A program made the translations under genes and the position numbers. The notes under the pieces were generated by a model. The model searched no databases. It saw only the letters and a list, made by a program, of their open reading frames with translations, and was not told the DNA's origin. Below, in pieces: positions 18,894-28,644 of a DNA stretch of 64,000 bases. The stretch spans positions 106,577 through 170,576 of the forward strand of contig NZ_LMUO01000012.1 of the NCBI RefSeq assembly GCF_009765905.1. Reading direction: 5' to 3'. Numbering within the stretch: position 1 is the stretch's first letter; every line of letters starts with the position of its first letter. This DNA comes from Mucilaginibacter sp. L196. Lineage in GTDB: Bacteria > Bacteroidota > Bacteroidia > Sphingobacteriales > Sphingobacteriaceae.

Positions 18894-19445
18894 ATGTCAA
18901 ATATTTTTAGGTTAATAATATCATGCGTGTTTTTTGGCGGAGCCGTAGCGCTTTGCGCAACAGGCTCATGGTGGTGGGGTATCCTGGTATTACTTTTAGG
19001 CGGCATTGTATTGCTTAGCTTTTTCTTTAATGAAAACATGATTATATCGCAATGGTTTTTGCGCAAGGAACAAAGCGATAAGGCCGAGCTATGGCTTTTT
19101 AAAATTAAAGATTACGAAAAGGAATTAAATAAAACCCAATGGGGATATTATAACCTGTTAATTGGTTTGGTTGAATCGCGCAAAGCGCCTTTGAAATCTG
19201 AAAAATACTTCAAGAAATCATTACAGTTAGGCATGAAAATGTCGCACAATATTGCATTGGCTAAAATAAGCCTTGCCGGTATATCAATGGCTAAACGTAA
19301 TAAACGCGAAGCCCAGATGTATTTGCAGGAAGCCGCGAAAGACGACAAAAACAAATTGCTTACCGAGCAGATAAAAATGATGAAGACCCAAATGGCCCAG
19401 ATGGATAAGCAACAAGTGGTAAGAGGCGGGTTCAGGCAATTCTAA
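18894..19445 (+). CDS. Small membrane protein with a cytoplasmic helical (TPR-like) domain
   Basis: A 183-residue protein. Two hydrophobic segments at residues 5-45 (IISCVFFGGAVALCATGSWW, ILVLLLGGIVLLSFFF) form a hairpin. They are followed by about 120 residues of amphipathic helices that resemble two TPR-like repeats (KSEKYFKKSLQLGMKMSHNI, ALAKISLAGISMAKRNKREA). I recognise no named family. It is divergent from ung and followed by a good intrinsic terminator, so it is an independent unit. Confidence 0.75.
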   Translation: MSNIFRLIISCVFFGGAVALCATGSWWWGILVLLLGGIVLLSFFFNENMIISQWFLRKEQSDKAELWLFKIKDYEKELNKTQWGYYNLLIGLVESRKAPLKSEKYFKKSLQLGMKMSHNIALAKISLAGISMAKRNKREAQMYLQEAAKDDKNKLLTEQIKMMKTQMAQMDKQQVVRGGFRQF

Positions 19446-19466
19446 AAATCTACCAAACAAAAAAAT

Positions 19467-19497
19467 AGACGTTCCGAAAACCGGGGCGTCTTTTTTG
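19467..19497 (+). terminator. Intrinsic terminator
   Basis: A 10-bp stem AGACGTTCCG / CGGGGCGTCT (with two G-U pairs) and a five-base loop are followed by TTTTTTG. It lies 21 bases after the stop of the preceding gene. Confidence 0.8.
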
Positions 19498-19522
19498 TTT
19501 GTGGCGATTTTTAACTTGAGAA

Positions 19523-19738
19523 TTACTTCTCTTCCAGCGAACTGAAGTAATCAGGCTCTGATGAATGGTTCTGATTAGCCGACAAGTGCCTTTCAGGGGC
19601 AACAAAATCATCTTCTTCTGAAGGATTTGCTACCTCTACCATTTTCAACAAACTCCTTATAAACGAGAGGTTAAAATTACCCCTGTTAAGTTTGATTAAA
19701 TATTCGCTTTCCGTTATTTCTAAGATTGAATTAGTCAT
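19523..19738 (-). CDS. Small hypothetical protein, 71 aa
   Basis: A 71-residue acidic protein with no membrane segment or known motif. The N-terminal half (ITESEYLIKLNRGNFNLSFI) could form a short strand-helix unit, and the C-terminal half is polar and probably disordered. It begins with ATG at 19738 and ends 25 bases from the terminator of the convergent gene. Position and isolation make it plausible. Without a homologue search it could also be a chance frame. Confidence 0.5.
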   Translation of the reverse strand: MTNSILEITESEYLIKLNRGNFNLSFIRSLLKMVEVANPSEEDDFVAPERHLSANQNHSSEPDYFSSLEEK

Positions 19739-19845
19739 ATCTTTATTTTTTAAAATATCAGTTCATAAAATTAAACAACCTTATTTGCACAAAAGTGTTA
19801 TTTCTTTTAAGGTTTCATTAACAAATTGTTACCAATTTCAATTTA

Positions 19846-20746
19846 ATGGCTCGTTTAACTCCTTCAATAAAAGTCCTAAGCTTCTTGTTTTTAATATTTT
19901 CACCTTTGTTGAGTATTTGCCAGGATAGCTTATCCACTCATTATAAAATATTCAATACCAAAACGCAAAAGGCAGCTTCGCCCGACGATATTATTCGTGA
20001 TATGAACAAAGCCGATGTACTGTTTTTTGGTGAGGAACATAATGATTCAACCGGCCACCAACTGGAGTATATTTTATTGAAAAAGATGGCGAAGCGTTAT
20101 CCCGGCAAAACCGCGCTATCTATGGAGATGTTTGAGACAGACTGCCAAACAGTTTTGGATGAATATCTGGCCGGATTGATCCGCGATAAAAATTTTGAGA
20201 CAGATGCCCGTGTTTGGCCAAACTATGATGATTATCGCCAGCTGATAGAGTTCGCGAAAGAAAATAAATTAGCTGTTATAGCTGCTAATGCTCCCGCACG
20301 TTACGCCAATATGGTAAACCGTTTAGGATTGAGTAGTTTGCAGCAATTAGATGCAACAGGTAAATCCTATCTCCCACCCTTGCCTATTGATACAGCAACG
20401 GGACCTTATCTGCAAAAAATTCGATCAGCTTATGGGTGGGCACAGTGCTATGCCGGGGATGCAGATGTACCAGGCACAAAATTTATGGGATGCTACAATG
20501 GGGTGGTCGATAGCCAAATTCATTAAAACTCACCGTGATTATAAAGTATTACAAATAAACGGCGGTTTCCATAGCGAAGAAAAGCTAGGATCAGCGGCGC
20601 AATTATTGCGTTATGATCCGAAGGTTCGGATAATTAATATCGCGGTTTATTCGGATGATAGTTTTACTAATCCTGATTGGAGCAAATTCAGCAAAATGGG
20701 TGATTATATTATCCTGACTGATCCGAAGTTGCCGAAGACTTTTTAA
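19846..20746 (+). pseudogene. ChaN-like haem-binding lipoprotein gene, frameshifted
   Basis: The ChaN family consists of secreted proteins reported to bind haem and associated with iron uptake. The first frame (19846-20526, 226 residues) has a signal peptide ending near LSICQ, then VLFFGEEHNDSTGH and MEMFETDCQ, typical of the family. The rest of the domain, from YQAQNLWDATMGWSIAKF to INGGFHSEEKLG, continues in the next frame up to 20746. A single extra A in the run of six at 20414-20419 explains the break: with five A the frame reads LQKFDQLMGG and runs through. It is either a real disruption, a sequencing error, or slippage. Both halves are otherwise well conserved, so the event is recent or artefactual. 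Confidence 0.85.
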
Positions 20747-20748
20747 GA

Positions 20749-20806
20749 AAGAAACAAGAGCCAAGATGAAAGAAAAACCCATCTTCATTCTTGGCTCTTG
20801 TTTCTT
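20749..20806. terminator. Long hairpin between convergent ChaN-like and mscL genes
   Basis: An 18-bp perfect stem (20749-20766 with 20789-20806; AAGAAACAAGAGCCAAGA arm) encloses a 22-base loop. It lies between two convergent stops and probably ends transcription from both sides. The T-rich end on each side is weak. It is unrelated in sequence to the dispersed palindromes. Confidence 0.65.
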
Positions 20807-20818
20807 AGCTCTTAAAAA

Positions 20819-21229
20819 CTATTTTCCTTTCGCTAATAAATCGCGTATTTCGGTTAACAATAATTCTTCTTTAGTTGGTTCCGGATCAGCAACCGGTGCA
20901 GGCACTTCGTCTTTTTTCATTGAATTAATTCCTTTAACAACTAAAAAGATACAAAAAGCAACTATTACAAATTGAAAAATCACAGTTATAAAGTTACCAT
21001 AGCGGATAGCAACCTCCGCTACTTTATGCAAAGGGTCGGCAGCTACAAGAACATATTTCTTGTCGGCAAAATCCACTTTGCCAGTTAAAATACCAATAGG
21101 CGGCATAATAATATCCTTTACTAAAGAGGTAACTATGGTACCGAACGCCGCACCAATTACAACACCCACTGCCAGGTCAATAACGCTGCCACGCATGGCA
21201 AATTCCTTGAATTCTTTTACAATAGACAT
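20819..21229 (-). CDS. mscL: Large-conductance mechanosensitive channel
   Basis: MscL opens under membrane tension to release solutes during hypo-osmotic shock. The 136-residue protein has the N-terminal amphipathic helix and TM1 ([20 protein letters not shown]). A periplasmic loop, TM2 ([20 protein letters not shown]) and a charged C-terminal helix follow. Sequence and length match the family closely. It appears to be a single-gene unit. Confidence 0.97.
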   Translation of the reverse strand: MSIVKEFKEFAMRGSVIDLAVGVVIGAAFGTIVTSLVKDIIMPPIGILTGKVDFADKKYVLVAADPLHKVAEVAIRYGNFITVIFQFVIVAFCIFLVVKGINSMKKDEVPAPVADPEPTKEELLLTEIRDLLAKGK

Positions 21230-21358
21230 AGATTGATTTTTTAAGTTTATTGAAGTTAGGAAATTTTAAAGTAAACAACCAAACAAATTATTTCTTTTTG
21301 TATTTAACAACATGGCGTCTCTTATCCGAACTTATTTTTTAGTTAAGGGTAATTGATG

Positions 21359-21366
21359 TATTTTTG
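21359..21366 (+). promoter_or_regulatory. Candidate -7 box of the rpoN promoter
   Basis: TATTTTTG fits TAnnTTTG and lies 14 bases before the rpoN ATG. No clear -33 TTG was found. Confidence 0.4.
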
Positions 21367-21380
21367 CGACATCTATATAT

Positions 21381-22856
21381 ATGTTAAAACAAAATCTTCA
21401 ACAAAAACTTTTACAAAAGCTCTCGCCTCAGCAAATACAATTTATTAAATTGCTGCAGGTGCCTACCGTTTCGTTAGATACCCGTATTAAAGAAGAGTTA
21501 GAGGAAAACCCCGCCCTTGAAGATCTTAGTTTAACTAACTTAAACGAACCCGAAGAACAATACCCTGACCGCGACCCGGATGAAGACACCTATAACGGCG
21601 ACGAGGAAAAGGGCGAAATGGACGAGTTTAACATTGACGATTACTTACAGGAAGATACCGTAAGCGATTACGGGTCGCGATACGACCAAAATGGTGATGA
21701 TGAAGATGAGCGCAAAGAGATACCTATCGCGGTACAAAGCTCGTTTTTCGAAAGTCTTCAAATGCAGCTCGATTTACTCCCATTATCAGATAAAGATTTC
21801 CAGATAGGTAAACAGATCATAGGCAGTTTGGATGATGATGGTTATTTACGCAGGCCAATCATGTCATTAACCGACGACCTTGCTTTTTCACAGAATGTGA
21901 TGGCCGAGGATGAAGAAGTTGAGGAAATGCTGGCGGTTATTCAAAGTTTTGACCCGCCGGGGGTAGGCGCCCGCAGCTTGCAAGAATGCTTGCTGATACA
22001 ATTACGCCGCAAAGACCCGAACGATCCTATTATAAAGAAAGCGATGAATGTGGTTGAACATTATTTAGATGAATTTACCCGCAAGCATTATGACAAGCTG
22101 GAAAAATCACTGAATATGTCATCAATAGAATTGCGTGGCGTGGTGAATGAAATATTAAAGTTGAACCCTAAACCGGGGGATAGCAATGAGGTAAATACCA
22201 AGCAAATGCAGGTAATACCCGATTTTCATATCATCAACAGCGATGGCGTACTTATACTTACCCTCAATTCAAAGAATGCACCTGAGCTTAGGGTGAGCCG
22301 CTCTTACCAGGAGATGTTTCAACATTATGATAAAGCTTCGCAAAAAGACAGGAAACTTAAAGAGGCTGTACAGTTTGTAAAGCAGAAACTCGACTCGGCT
22401 AAATGGTTTATTGATGCCATTAAACAGCGCCAACAAACATTGTTAAAAACAATGAATGCTATTATGCAATATCAATACGATTTCTTTTTAACAGGTGATG
22501 ATAAAAATCTGAAGCCAATGATATTAAAGGATATCGCTGACAAAATCGCAATGGATATTTCTACCGTATCGCGCGTGGCTAACTCTAAATATGTACAAAC
22601 AGAGCATGGTACTTATCTTTTAAAATCCTTTTTCTCTGAAGCGATTCAAACAGAAAGCGGCGAGGAAGTATCAAACAAAGAGGTTAAAAAAATACTGGAA
22701 GAACATATAGGCAAAGAGGACAAACGCCACCCTTTAGCCGATGAAAAATTAACTGATATTTTAAAAGAAAGCGGCTACAACATAGCCCGCCGTACCGTAG
22801 CGAAATACCGGGAGCAAATGAACATCCCGGTTGCAAGGTTGAGGAAGGAGTTATAG
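21381..22856 (+). CDS. rpoN: RNA polymerase sigma-54 factor
   Basis: A 491-residue sigma-54. Region I at the N-terminus is rich in Gln/Leu (LQQKLLQKLSPQQIQFIKLL) and contacts activators. An acidic region II spans about residues 50-120. The core-binding domain (QIGKQIIGSLDDDGYLRRP) and HTH (STVSRVANSKYVQT) follow. The RpoN box ARRTVAKYRE, which reads the -24 element, stands near the end. All regions are intact. It would need AAA+ enhancer-binding proteins encoded elsewhere. A palindromic repeat begins nine bases after the stop. Confidence 0.97.
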   Translation: MLKQNLQQKLLQKLSPQQIQFIKLLQVPTVSLDTRIKEELEENPALEDLSLTNLNEPEEQYPDRDPDEDTYNGDEEKGEMDEFNIDDYLQEDTVSDYGSRYDQNGDDEDERKEIPIAVQSSFFESLQMQLDLLPLSDKDFQIGKQIIGSLDDDGYLRRPIMSLTDDLAFSQNVMAEDEEVEEMLAVIQSFDPPGVGARSLQECLLIQLRRKDPNDPIIKKAMNVVEHYLDEFTRKHYDKLEKSLNMSSIELRGVVNEILKLNPKPGDSNEVNTKQMQVIPDFHIINSDGVLILTLNSKNAPELRVSRSYQEMFQHYDKASQKDRKLKEAVQFVKQKLDSAKWFIDAIKQRQQTLLKTMNAIMQYQYDFFLTGDDKNLKPMILKDIADKIAMDISTVSRVANSKYVQTEHGTYLLKSFFSEAIQTESGEEVSNKEVKKILEEHIGKEDKRHPLADEKLTDILKESGYNIARRTVAKYREQMNIPVARLRKEL

Positions 22857-22864
22857 TTCTCACT

Positions 22865-22956
22865 TTGTCATTCTGAGCGCAGCGAAGAATCTTCTTCGAC
22901 TTGCTAATTCGCCATACATTATTTAAGAAGATTCTTCGCTGCGCTCAGAATGACAA
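22865..22956. repeat. Dispersed palindrome, copy 4
   Basis: A perfect 32-base stem (22865-22896 with 22925-22956), GAGCGCAGCG version, with a 28-base loop unlike that of copies 1, 3 and 5. It lies between the convergent rpoN and PorP-like genes and could be a bidirectional terminator. Confidence 0.9.
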
Positions 22957-22973
22957 TTAGAATAGAGACTAAC

Positions 22974-23990
22974 CTAAAACGAATGCTGTGGGCAAGTAAC
23001 CTGATATTTGTTGTTTAACAGTATCCCCAATACAATTTCATGTGTGCCGTTACTTACGGTATTAAGCGCTGAGGTAGTCATATCGTACGAGTAACCAACA
23101 TTTATGGTTGAGTTGATATTGAACCCGGCTAATATACCAAATGAGTCGTCCCTGCGGTATGATCCGCCTAACCAAAACACATCCCTGAAAGAAATTTTGG
23201 CATTAACATCAAAAGTAAAAGGGACTGGATTGATCTCTTTTATCATAATTGATGGCATTACTGAAATATCATCAGATATAAAAAACTTATAACCTGCCGT
23301 AAAAAAAACCTGAGGTACTGTTTTATTTTGATAAACTGTATTACGGGAGTCAGCATAAAGCTTTTCAGGCAACACCTGCTGCACCGAAGCCCCTACATAA
23401 TAATTTGACGAGTAAGCCCAAATGCCCACACTTAAATCAGGGCTCCAAACACCACCGCTGGCATCATCAATCGCAGGATCATCAGGGGTTGTGGTAGTTA
23501 ATATTGATGTATTTAAACTTGTATGCGCAACACCTGCAGCCACACCCAGCGCCAAATTAAGCGTACTGGTTAGGCCGATATGATAGGCATAGGTTGCATC
23601 AATATTGGTAGCAGTTATGGGGCCTGCTTTATCGCTTACTAAAGTAAACCCAATTCCGTGGTGCGGCTCTGCAGCTTCATAATTTTGCAAATAAGATCTG
23701 CTGCCCGGATACTCCCCTCCTGCTGTTGGTAGTTCACTGGCATCGCCATTAATAAAATTGCTGCCTATTGGGGTGTTTATGGTGAAGAAAGTTGTAACTG
23801 GCGCACCTTGCAGGCCTGTCCATTGGCTACGATACCCTAATTTTACATCAGTATAATTTTCGATACCGCTGAGTGCCGGGTTTAATAAAAAGTTATTAAA
23901 AACATATTGCGTGTATTGCGGCTTTTGCTGCGCCGATACTAATGCTGTAGATGAGATTAATAAAATTAATACAAGTAAAGTTCTCTTCAT
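22974..23990 (-). CDS. PorP/SprF family type IX secretion membrane protein
   Basis: A 338-residue outer-membrane protein with a signal peptide (MKRTLLVLILLISSTALVSA). It has the family landmarks YVFNNFLLNPALSG and GYRSQWTGLQGAP, then a run of beta-barrel strands. PorP/SprF proteins work with the type IX secretion system, often as the partner of one large secreted adhesin (SprF with SprB in Flavobacterium). Here the neighbour upstream on the same strand, 251 bases away, is a giant PKD protein with a sorting domain, so the two are probably functional partners. Confidence 0.93.
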   Translation of the reverse strand: MKRTLLVLILLISSTALVSAQQKPQYTQYVFNNFLLNPALSGIENYTDVKLGYRSQWTGLQGAPVTTFFTINTPIGSNFINGDASELPTAGGEYPGSRSYLQNYEAAEPHHGIGFTLVSDKAGPITATNIDATYAYHIGLTSTLNLALGVAAGVAHTSLNTSILTTTTPDDPAIDDASGGVWSPDLSVGIWAYSSNYYVGASVQQVLPEKLYADSRNTVYQNKTVPQVFFTAGYKFFISDDISVMPSIMIKEINPVPFTFDVNAKISFRDVFWLGGSYRRDDSFGILAGFNINSTINVGYSYDMTTSALNTVSNGTHEIVLGILLNNKYQVTCPQHSF

Positions 23991-24241
23991 TTATACAATA
24001 AAATAGCCACCCTTTAAATAACATTGCTGTCATTTAAAAGAATTAAATAACAAATAATAAGTGTTTGGGCGGTAGATAATTGTGTTAATATCCTATCTCA
24101 CAACGGACAGCGTATTAAGCTAACGAATATAGGTTTTCTTTATATTTAGTTCGCTAAATATAATTGCTAAAATGAAATATTTATCACTTTTTAACATTTT
24201 CATTTGTCATCGTATTAAGTTTATTACCTAAATAATACTAC

Positions 24242-27200
24242 TTACCGTATTACTGCAACCCAGCCCGATACCGGTTTACGCCCATTTTTAGGATCAATAA
24301 TGTAGTAATAAGTCCCCGATGGTACCTTATCACCCTTATATGTCCCATCCCATGGTATTGGATAGCCAACTGAGTAATATAGCTTTTCGCCATACCTGTT
24401 AAATATTTGCACGGTGCAATTAGGGTAGCTATCCAGATGTTGAATTTCCCAAAAATCATTTATACCATCACCGTTAGGGGTAAAAGTATTTGGCACAACT
24501 ATATTAAGCAACACGTTAACCGTTACATGTGCAATAGCCGAACAGCTATCTGCTGCTGTAACAGTGAGCATATATTGTGTATTATCAGAAGGGCTGGCAG
24601 CGGGATTTAATATATTAGGATTACTTAAGCCTGTTGAAGGTGACCATTTGTAAGTAAACCCTTCACCAGGAGCAGTTGCATTGAGATTTATTTGACCTCC
24701 CTGCAACACGGTAAAAACGGAATCAACTGTAATTATAGGAGTTTCCTGAACATTAATTTGTTGTGACGTTGAATATGTACAACCATTAGTCGCGGTAAAA
24801 ACATAATTAATAGTATGGCTACCCAAACCAGCCTGTCCCGGACTGAATAACCCGGTTGATGATACTCCAGTACCACTAAACACACCGGTGCCGGTGTAAA
24901 CGCCCGCATTCACCTGTATCTGTACCGGATCTGCGTCCTGGCATATATTGCCTATGCCTGAAACAGTAACCAAAGGATTACCATTTACGGTTATTGTGGT
25001 GTCTACCTGGTTTGCGCAGGATTGGCTTGACCCTGAATATACCACCATCCTTACATCGTAACTTTGCGGGTTTACTGAATTAGATAACGGGTACTGGTGA
25101 TAGTATTTTTTATTAGCAGGCATGGTAGCAAGGGTGTAAACCGCTGTATCCGTAGGGTTATTATTATAATCAAAATACCATACTATTTGCGTGATGTTAC
25201 CAAAGCCAACCGATGACTTATCATCAAACACAACATCGGTACTACTACATAAATCATTATTATCCTCAACCGAAAAGGCCGCGACAGGGTTTGACCCGTT
25301 TACCGTAAACTGTTGGTTTTTTGATACCGAACAACCATATTTTGAAGTAACCGTTAAGGTAACATTGTAATAAGCGGCAGCAGTATATGTATGCGTTGGA
25401 TTTTGTAAGGTAGATGTATTTGGATTTGCGGCATTAGCATTAACATCCCCAAAATTCCAGAGGTAAGTAAATCCAGACGCTGTAGAATCAGCTATAGTGC
25501 TTTGATCCGTAAATGTCGCGGAACCTTGTGCCAGGCAAACATCCGGCATAACAAAATTAACAACGGGTAAGGGATGAATAGTTTCCGGTTGTACATAAGC
25601 GAGGCTTGAACAACCATCGCTATTAGTTACAATTAACTTTACAGTATCAGTTCCGGTAGTTGCATAAGTATGGTTAATTACAGTATTTTTCGCGGTTACT
25701 GTATCTTTTACGCCATCTCCAAAATCCCATATCCACGTAGCTAAAGTGCCATCTGTTGTTGTTGATTTATCAGTAAACGTAATTGTTTGATTTAAACAGT
25801 CGGGTGTTGAAGCTGTAAATAAAGCAACAGGTTTTGCATCGATATGCAGGGCAGGTACATCATATACCGATGTGCAGCTATCAACATCCATCACCGTTAA
25901 GCTTACGTTATAATTGCCTGGGTTTAAATACTTATGCGTAGGATTTTGTAGGGTTGATGTTTGATTATCGCCGAAATTCCATAACCAACTTTTTAATGTG
26001 CTAACGCCGGTAGTTTCGTCGGTAAATTGTGTGGAATCACCTAAACAAGCCAGGCTAACAGCAAACTTGGCTACAGGCGGATCGGTTACTGAAAAATCCA
26101 GCTCAACATTTTCGGTTGAACCGCATACATCGGCAGTAGGATTAAAAACCGTTGCAATTACCGAATAACTTCCGCTTGTATACACAACCGGATTTTTGGG
26201 ATATTTATAGATGTAAACCGTTTGGTTGTTCTGCACTAAGGAATCGGCAATTATTGGATTGTTATCGGTATAAGGTGTGGTACCGTTTTCAAAATTCCAC
26301 TGTATACTGGTTGTTTTGTATGGCAGTGTAAGCTGCAAATTATAATCAACCCCACTACAACCGTTGCTCTGCGTACCCCCAGTTTGTGGATTTTCCAGGG
26401 CAATAAACTCATTCAGGTTTTGCAGATTGGCCCCGGCCGCATATCCGTAAGATTCATGTACACCAAAACCATAAGCTATCGCATTGAACCCATCGCTTGC
26501 GCTTATGGTATGCGGGCCATTAACAACAGGTATTTGTGTATATGAGTAAGTACTATCGTTTGGCACAGGGCTAAAGCTGGTATAAGAAGCTCCATCAAGC
26601 ATAAAAGAAGATGCTGCATTAGTTTTTATTAATACATTGATGTAGCTATTCAATATCTTGTAATTACTAGCAGAAAATAAGGTTACATGATCTAAAGTTT
26701 GTTCGAGCGGTGTGATGAAGATCATTTCCGGGTCGCCCACATCATTAGGAAGGTTGCCACAACTGGGTGTATTACCCTGAGAAACAGCATACTGCGCTAC
26801 TTGTATAGGTTGATCTGCTGTTATGATGTTAGGGACAGATGAATTGAATGTGTAATAAAACCCGTTGGTAAATTGGCTTGGATTGATGAGCTGTCCATTT
26901 ATGGTAACATTAGTATTGGGCGTACTTAATATCACCCTAAACACATCATAATCTCTATTACTGAGTGGTACAGTTATATAGTTTTTACCCCACGATGCTG
27001 TAGGGTATACCTGCTGAAAAAGGTTATCAGAAGAATTATCTTTTTCGTTACAGCCAATCTGTATCCTGGTGCTCCCCGCAAAAACGGCTATCTTTTTACA
27101 GGTATTTAATCCCGAACTTACTGATTGTACACGTGTGCCCGTTAAATCATTATTTGCCAACCCCTGGTAAACATCACCTTTATTTAAAGTAACTGAGAAC

Positions 27201-27751
27201 GCTGCATTCGCTGGTGTTCCATCGAGTAAGGTTGCTGTTGGCGTAATTTCAACAGTAGTGCTATCCTCCGTTGCAATAACCATAAACGCAGAATAGGCTG
27301 TTTCATCTGCCATTTGGGTATAGTTTATGGAGTAATAATCTTTCCCTAAAGTATTTACCGGCAATAACAGTGTAGCGCCAGAAGAGCTGTTGGCAAAGAT
27401 GTGGGCATAAATAGCTACCGGTTTTAATGATGTAATATGTATGCCGTAATGAAACGTTCCCTGGTTAGCAATGTAGGTTGCTGTAGGCATAGTCAGAATA
27501 GTTACCTGGTTGGCGGTAACAGTAAAATTGACCGAAGGGCTTCCATTTTCAAACGCAACTGTACCCGAGGTATTAACATCTGACGTAATGTACAGATCCA
27601 TAACACTTGGCGTATTACCGGTCGGTGGGTTGGAATTGGCCATGTAAGCGGTCCAAAACTCCGTGCCTTTACTTGTACTCCCCTGTGCATGTACATGCAG
27701 GCAAGCCAAAATAAAAATTACAGTTACAGTTATTAAGCGTAAAATTCTCAC
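24242..27751 (-). CDS. Secreted PKD-repeat adhesin with IgGFc-binding-like N-domain and T9SS sorting domain
   Basis: A 1169-residue secreted protein. A signal peptide (ending CLHVHAQ) is followed by about 400 residues resembling the IgGFc-binding N-terminal domain (GTEFWTAYM, then PVAIYAHIFAN, later DPEMIFITPLEQT). Several PKD-type repeats come next (WLWNFGDNQTS, WIWDFGDGVKD, YLWNFGDVNAN), with many paired cysteines. The end is a gliding-motility-associated (CHU_C, type B) C-terminal domain: NTFTPNGDGINDFWEI, then FNRYGEKLYYS. This domain directs export through the type IX system. The start codon is GTG, directly before the signal peptide, with no in-frame ATG nearby. It is paired with the PorP/SprF gene downstream. 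Confidence 0.92.
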   Translation of the reverse strand: MRILRLITVTVIFILACLHVHAQGSTSKGTEFWTAYMANSNPPTGNTPSVMDLYITSDVNTSGTVAFENGSPSVNFTVTANQVTILTMPTATYIANQGTFHYGIHITSLKPVAIYAHIFANSSSGATLLLPVNTLGKDYYSINYTQMADETAYSAFMVIATEDSTTVEITPTATLLDGTPANAAFSVTLNKGDVYQGLANNDLTGTRVQSVSSGLNTCKKIAVFAGSTRIQIGCNEKDNSSDNLFQQVYPTASWGKNYITVPLSNRDYDVFRVILSTPNTNVTINGQLINPSQFTNGFYYTFNSSVPNIITADQPIQVAQYAVSQGNTPSCGNLPNDVGDPEMIFITPLEQTLDHVTLFSASNYKILNSYINVLIKTNAASSFMLDGASYTSFSPVPNDSTYSYTQIPVVNGPHTISASDGFNAIAYGFGVHESYGYAAGANLQNLNEFIALENPQTGGTQSNGCSGVDYNLQLTLPYKTTSIQWNFENGTTPYTDNNPIIADSLVQNNQTVYIYKYPKNPVVYTSGSYSVIATVFNPTADVCGSTENVELDFSVTDPPVAKFAVSLACLGDSTQFTDETTGVSTLKSWLWNFGDNQTSTLQNPTHKYLNPGNYNVSLTVMDVDSCTSVYDVPALHIDAKPVALFTASTPDCLNQTITFTDKSTTTDGTLATWIWDFGDGVKDTVTAKNTVINHTYATTGTDTVKLIVTNSDGCSSLAYVQPETIHPLPVVNFVMPDVCLAQGSATFTDQSTIADSTASGFTYLWNFGDVNANAANPNTSTLQNPTHTYTAAAYYNVTLTVTSKYGCSVSKNQQFTVNGSNPVAAFSVEDNNDLCSSTDVVFDDKSSVGFGNITQIVWYFDYNNNPTDTAVYTLATMPANKKYYHQYPLSNSVNPQSYDVRMVVYSGSSQSCANQVDTTITVNGNPLVTVSGIGNICQDADPVQIQVNAGVYTGTGVFSGTGVSSTGLFSPGQAGLGSHTINYVFTATNGCTYSTSQQINVQETPIITVDSVFTVLQGGQINLNATAPGEGFTYKWSPSTGLSNPNILNPAASPSDNTQYMLTVTAADSCSAIAHVTVNVLLNIVVPNTFTPNGDGINDFWEIQHLDSYPNCTVQIFNRYGEKLYYSVGYPIPWDGTYKGDKVPSGTYYYIIDPKNGRKPVSGWVAVIR

Positions 27752-27890
27752 CTATATTAATTGGGGTATTAATCACTTAAAAACTAATCAATATCAGATT
27801 GTTTAAAAGCACATAAAGCTATTAAAGAAAGCATTACAACACAATTAATTACAGAAATTTAACTACCAATAATGTAAACAAACTGTTACA

Positions 27891-28601
27891 CTACACATTA
27901 AAAAACTTATCGGGGTTAGGCACCAGATTTAAGAAAGATTCAAATTTATCTTCGTAATGCGATTGATCGAGCTTGTAATAAAAGGCACCTTTTTTTGAAG
28001 ATTGCTTGTCCTTCTCGGGTTGCTTTACCAATAAACCGGTCGATAATAATTTACGACTAAAGTTACGGTCATCAAATTTGTTCTGATACACTCCCTCATA
28101 TAACGATTGTAATTGCGGGATGGTAAATTTATCGGGCAACAGCTGGAATAGGATTGGATGTAGAGCCGCTTTATACATTAGTTGTTTTTTGGCAAGCCTA
28201 ACCATTTCATTATGGTCAAATATCAGGTCGGGCATTTCGTCTAGTAAAAACCATTCGGCATGGTATTCATCACTCAGCTGCCTTTCGTATTGGCTAATAT
28301 CAATCAGGGCGAAATAAGCTACGGATAATACCCGCTCAACCGGGTCGCGATCTGGTTTACCGAATACCTGAAATTGCTCCAGGTAAACATTGCTTAAACC
28401 TGTGCGTTGTTCTAATACCCGGTTAGCAGCATCCTCGGGGCTTTCGGTTGGTTTAACAAAACCACCCATCAGGCTCCATCTACCTTTTTCGGGTTCAATG
28501 CTGCGCTGTACCAATAATACTTTCAGGTTCCAGCCATCAAAACCAAATACAATACAATCGGTAGCTACTAAAATTCCTTTTTCGCCGGAATATCTCAACA
28601 T
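27891..28601 (-). CDS. Nudix-domain regulator with C-terminal winged helix (NrtR/AraR-like)
   Basis: A 236-residue protein. Residues 10-145 form a Nudix fold and residues 155-225 a winged-helix DNA-binding domain (FTIPQLQSLYEGVYQNKFDD). The Nudix box GX5EX7REUXEEXG keeps Gly47, Glu53, Arg61 and Gly68. The three catalytic Glu positions read Val62, Gln65 and Arg66, so pyrophosphohydrolase activity is unlikely. This layout is that of NrtR-type regulators; in Bacteroidota, related proteins (AraR) bind sugars such as arabinose. The effector here is unknown. It lies 43 bases downstream of the ABC exporter pair. Confidence 0.85.
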   Translation of the reverse strand: MLRYSGEKGILVATDCIVFGFDGWNLKVLLVQRSIEPEKGRWSLMGGFVKPTESPEDAANRVLEQRTGLSNVYLEQFQVFGKPDRDPVERVLSVAYFALIDISQYERQLSDEYHAEWFLLDEMPDLIFDHNEMVRLAKKQLMYKAALHPILFQLLPDKFTIPQLQSLYEGVYQNKFDDRNFSRKLLSTGLLVKQPEKDKQSSKKGAFYYKLDQSHYEDKFESFLNLVPNPDKFFNV

Positions 28602-28644
28602 ACAAGCTTAAGTTTTTACAAGTGTACTATATTTCCCTTAATTT

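Noticed and set aside
19692..19928. Rightward frame of 78 codons before the ChaN-like gene
   Set aside because: It overlaps the signal peptide region of the ChaN-like gene in another frame and has no family pattern.
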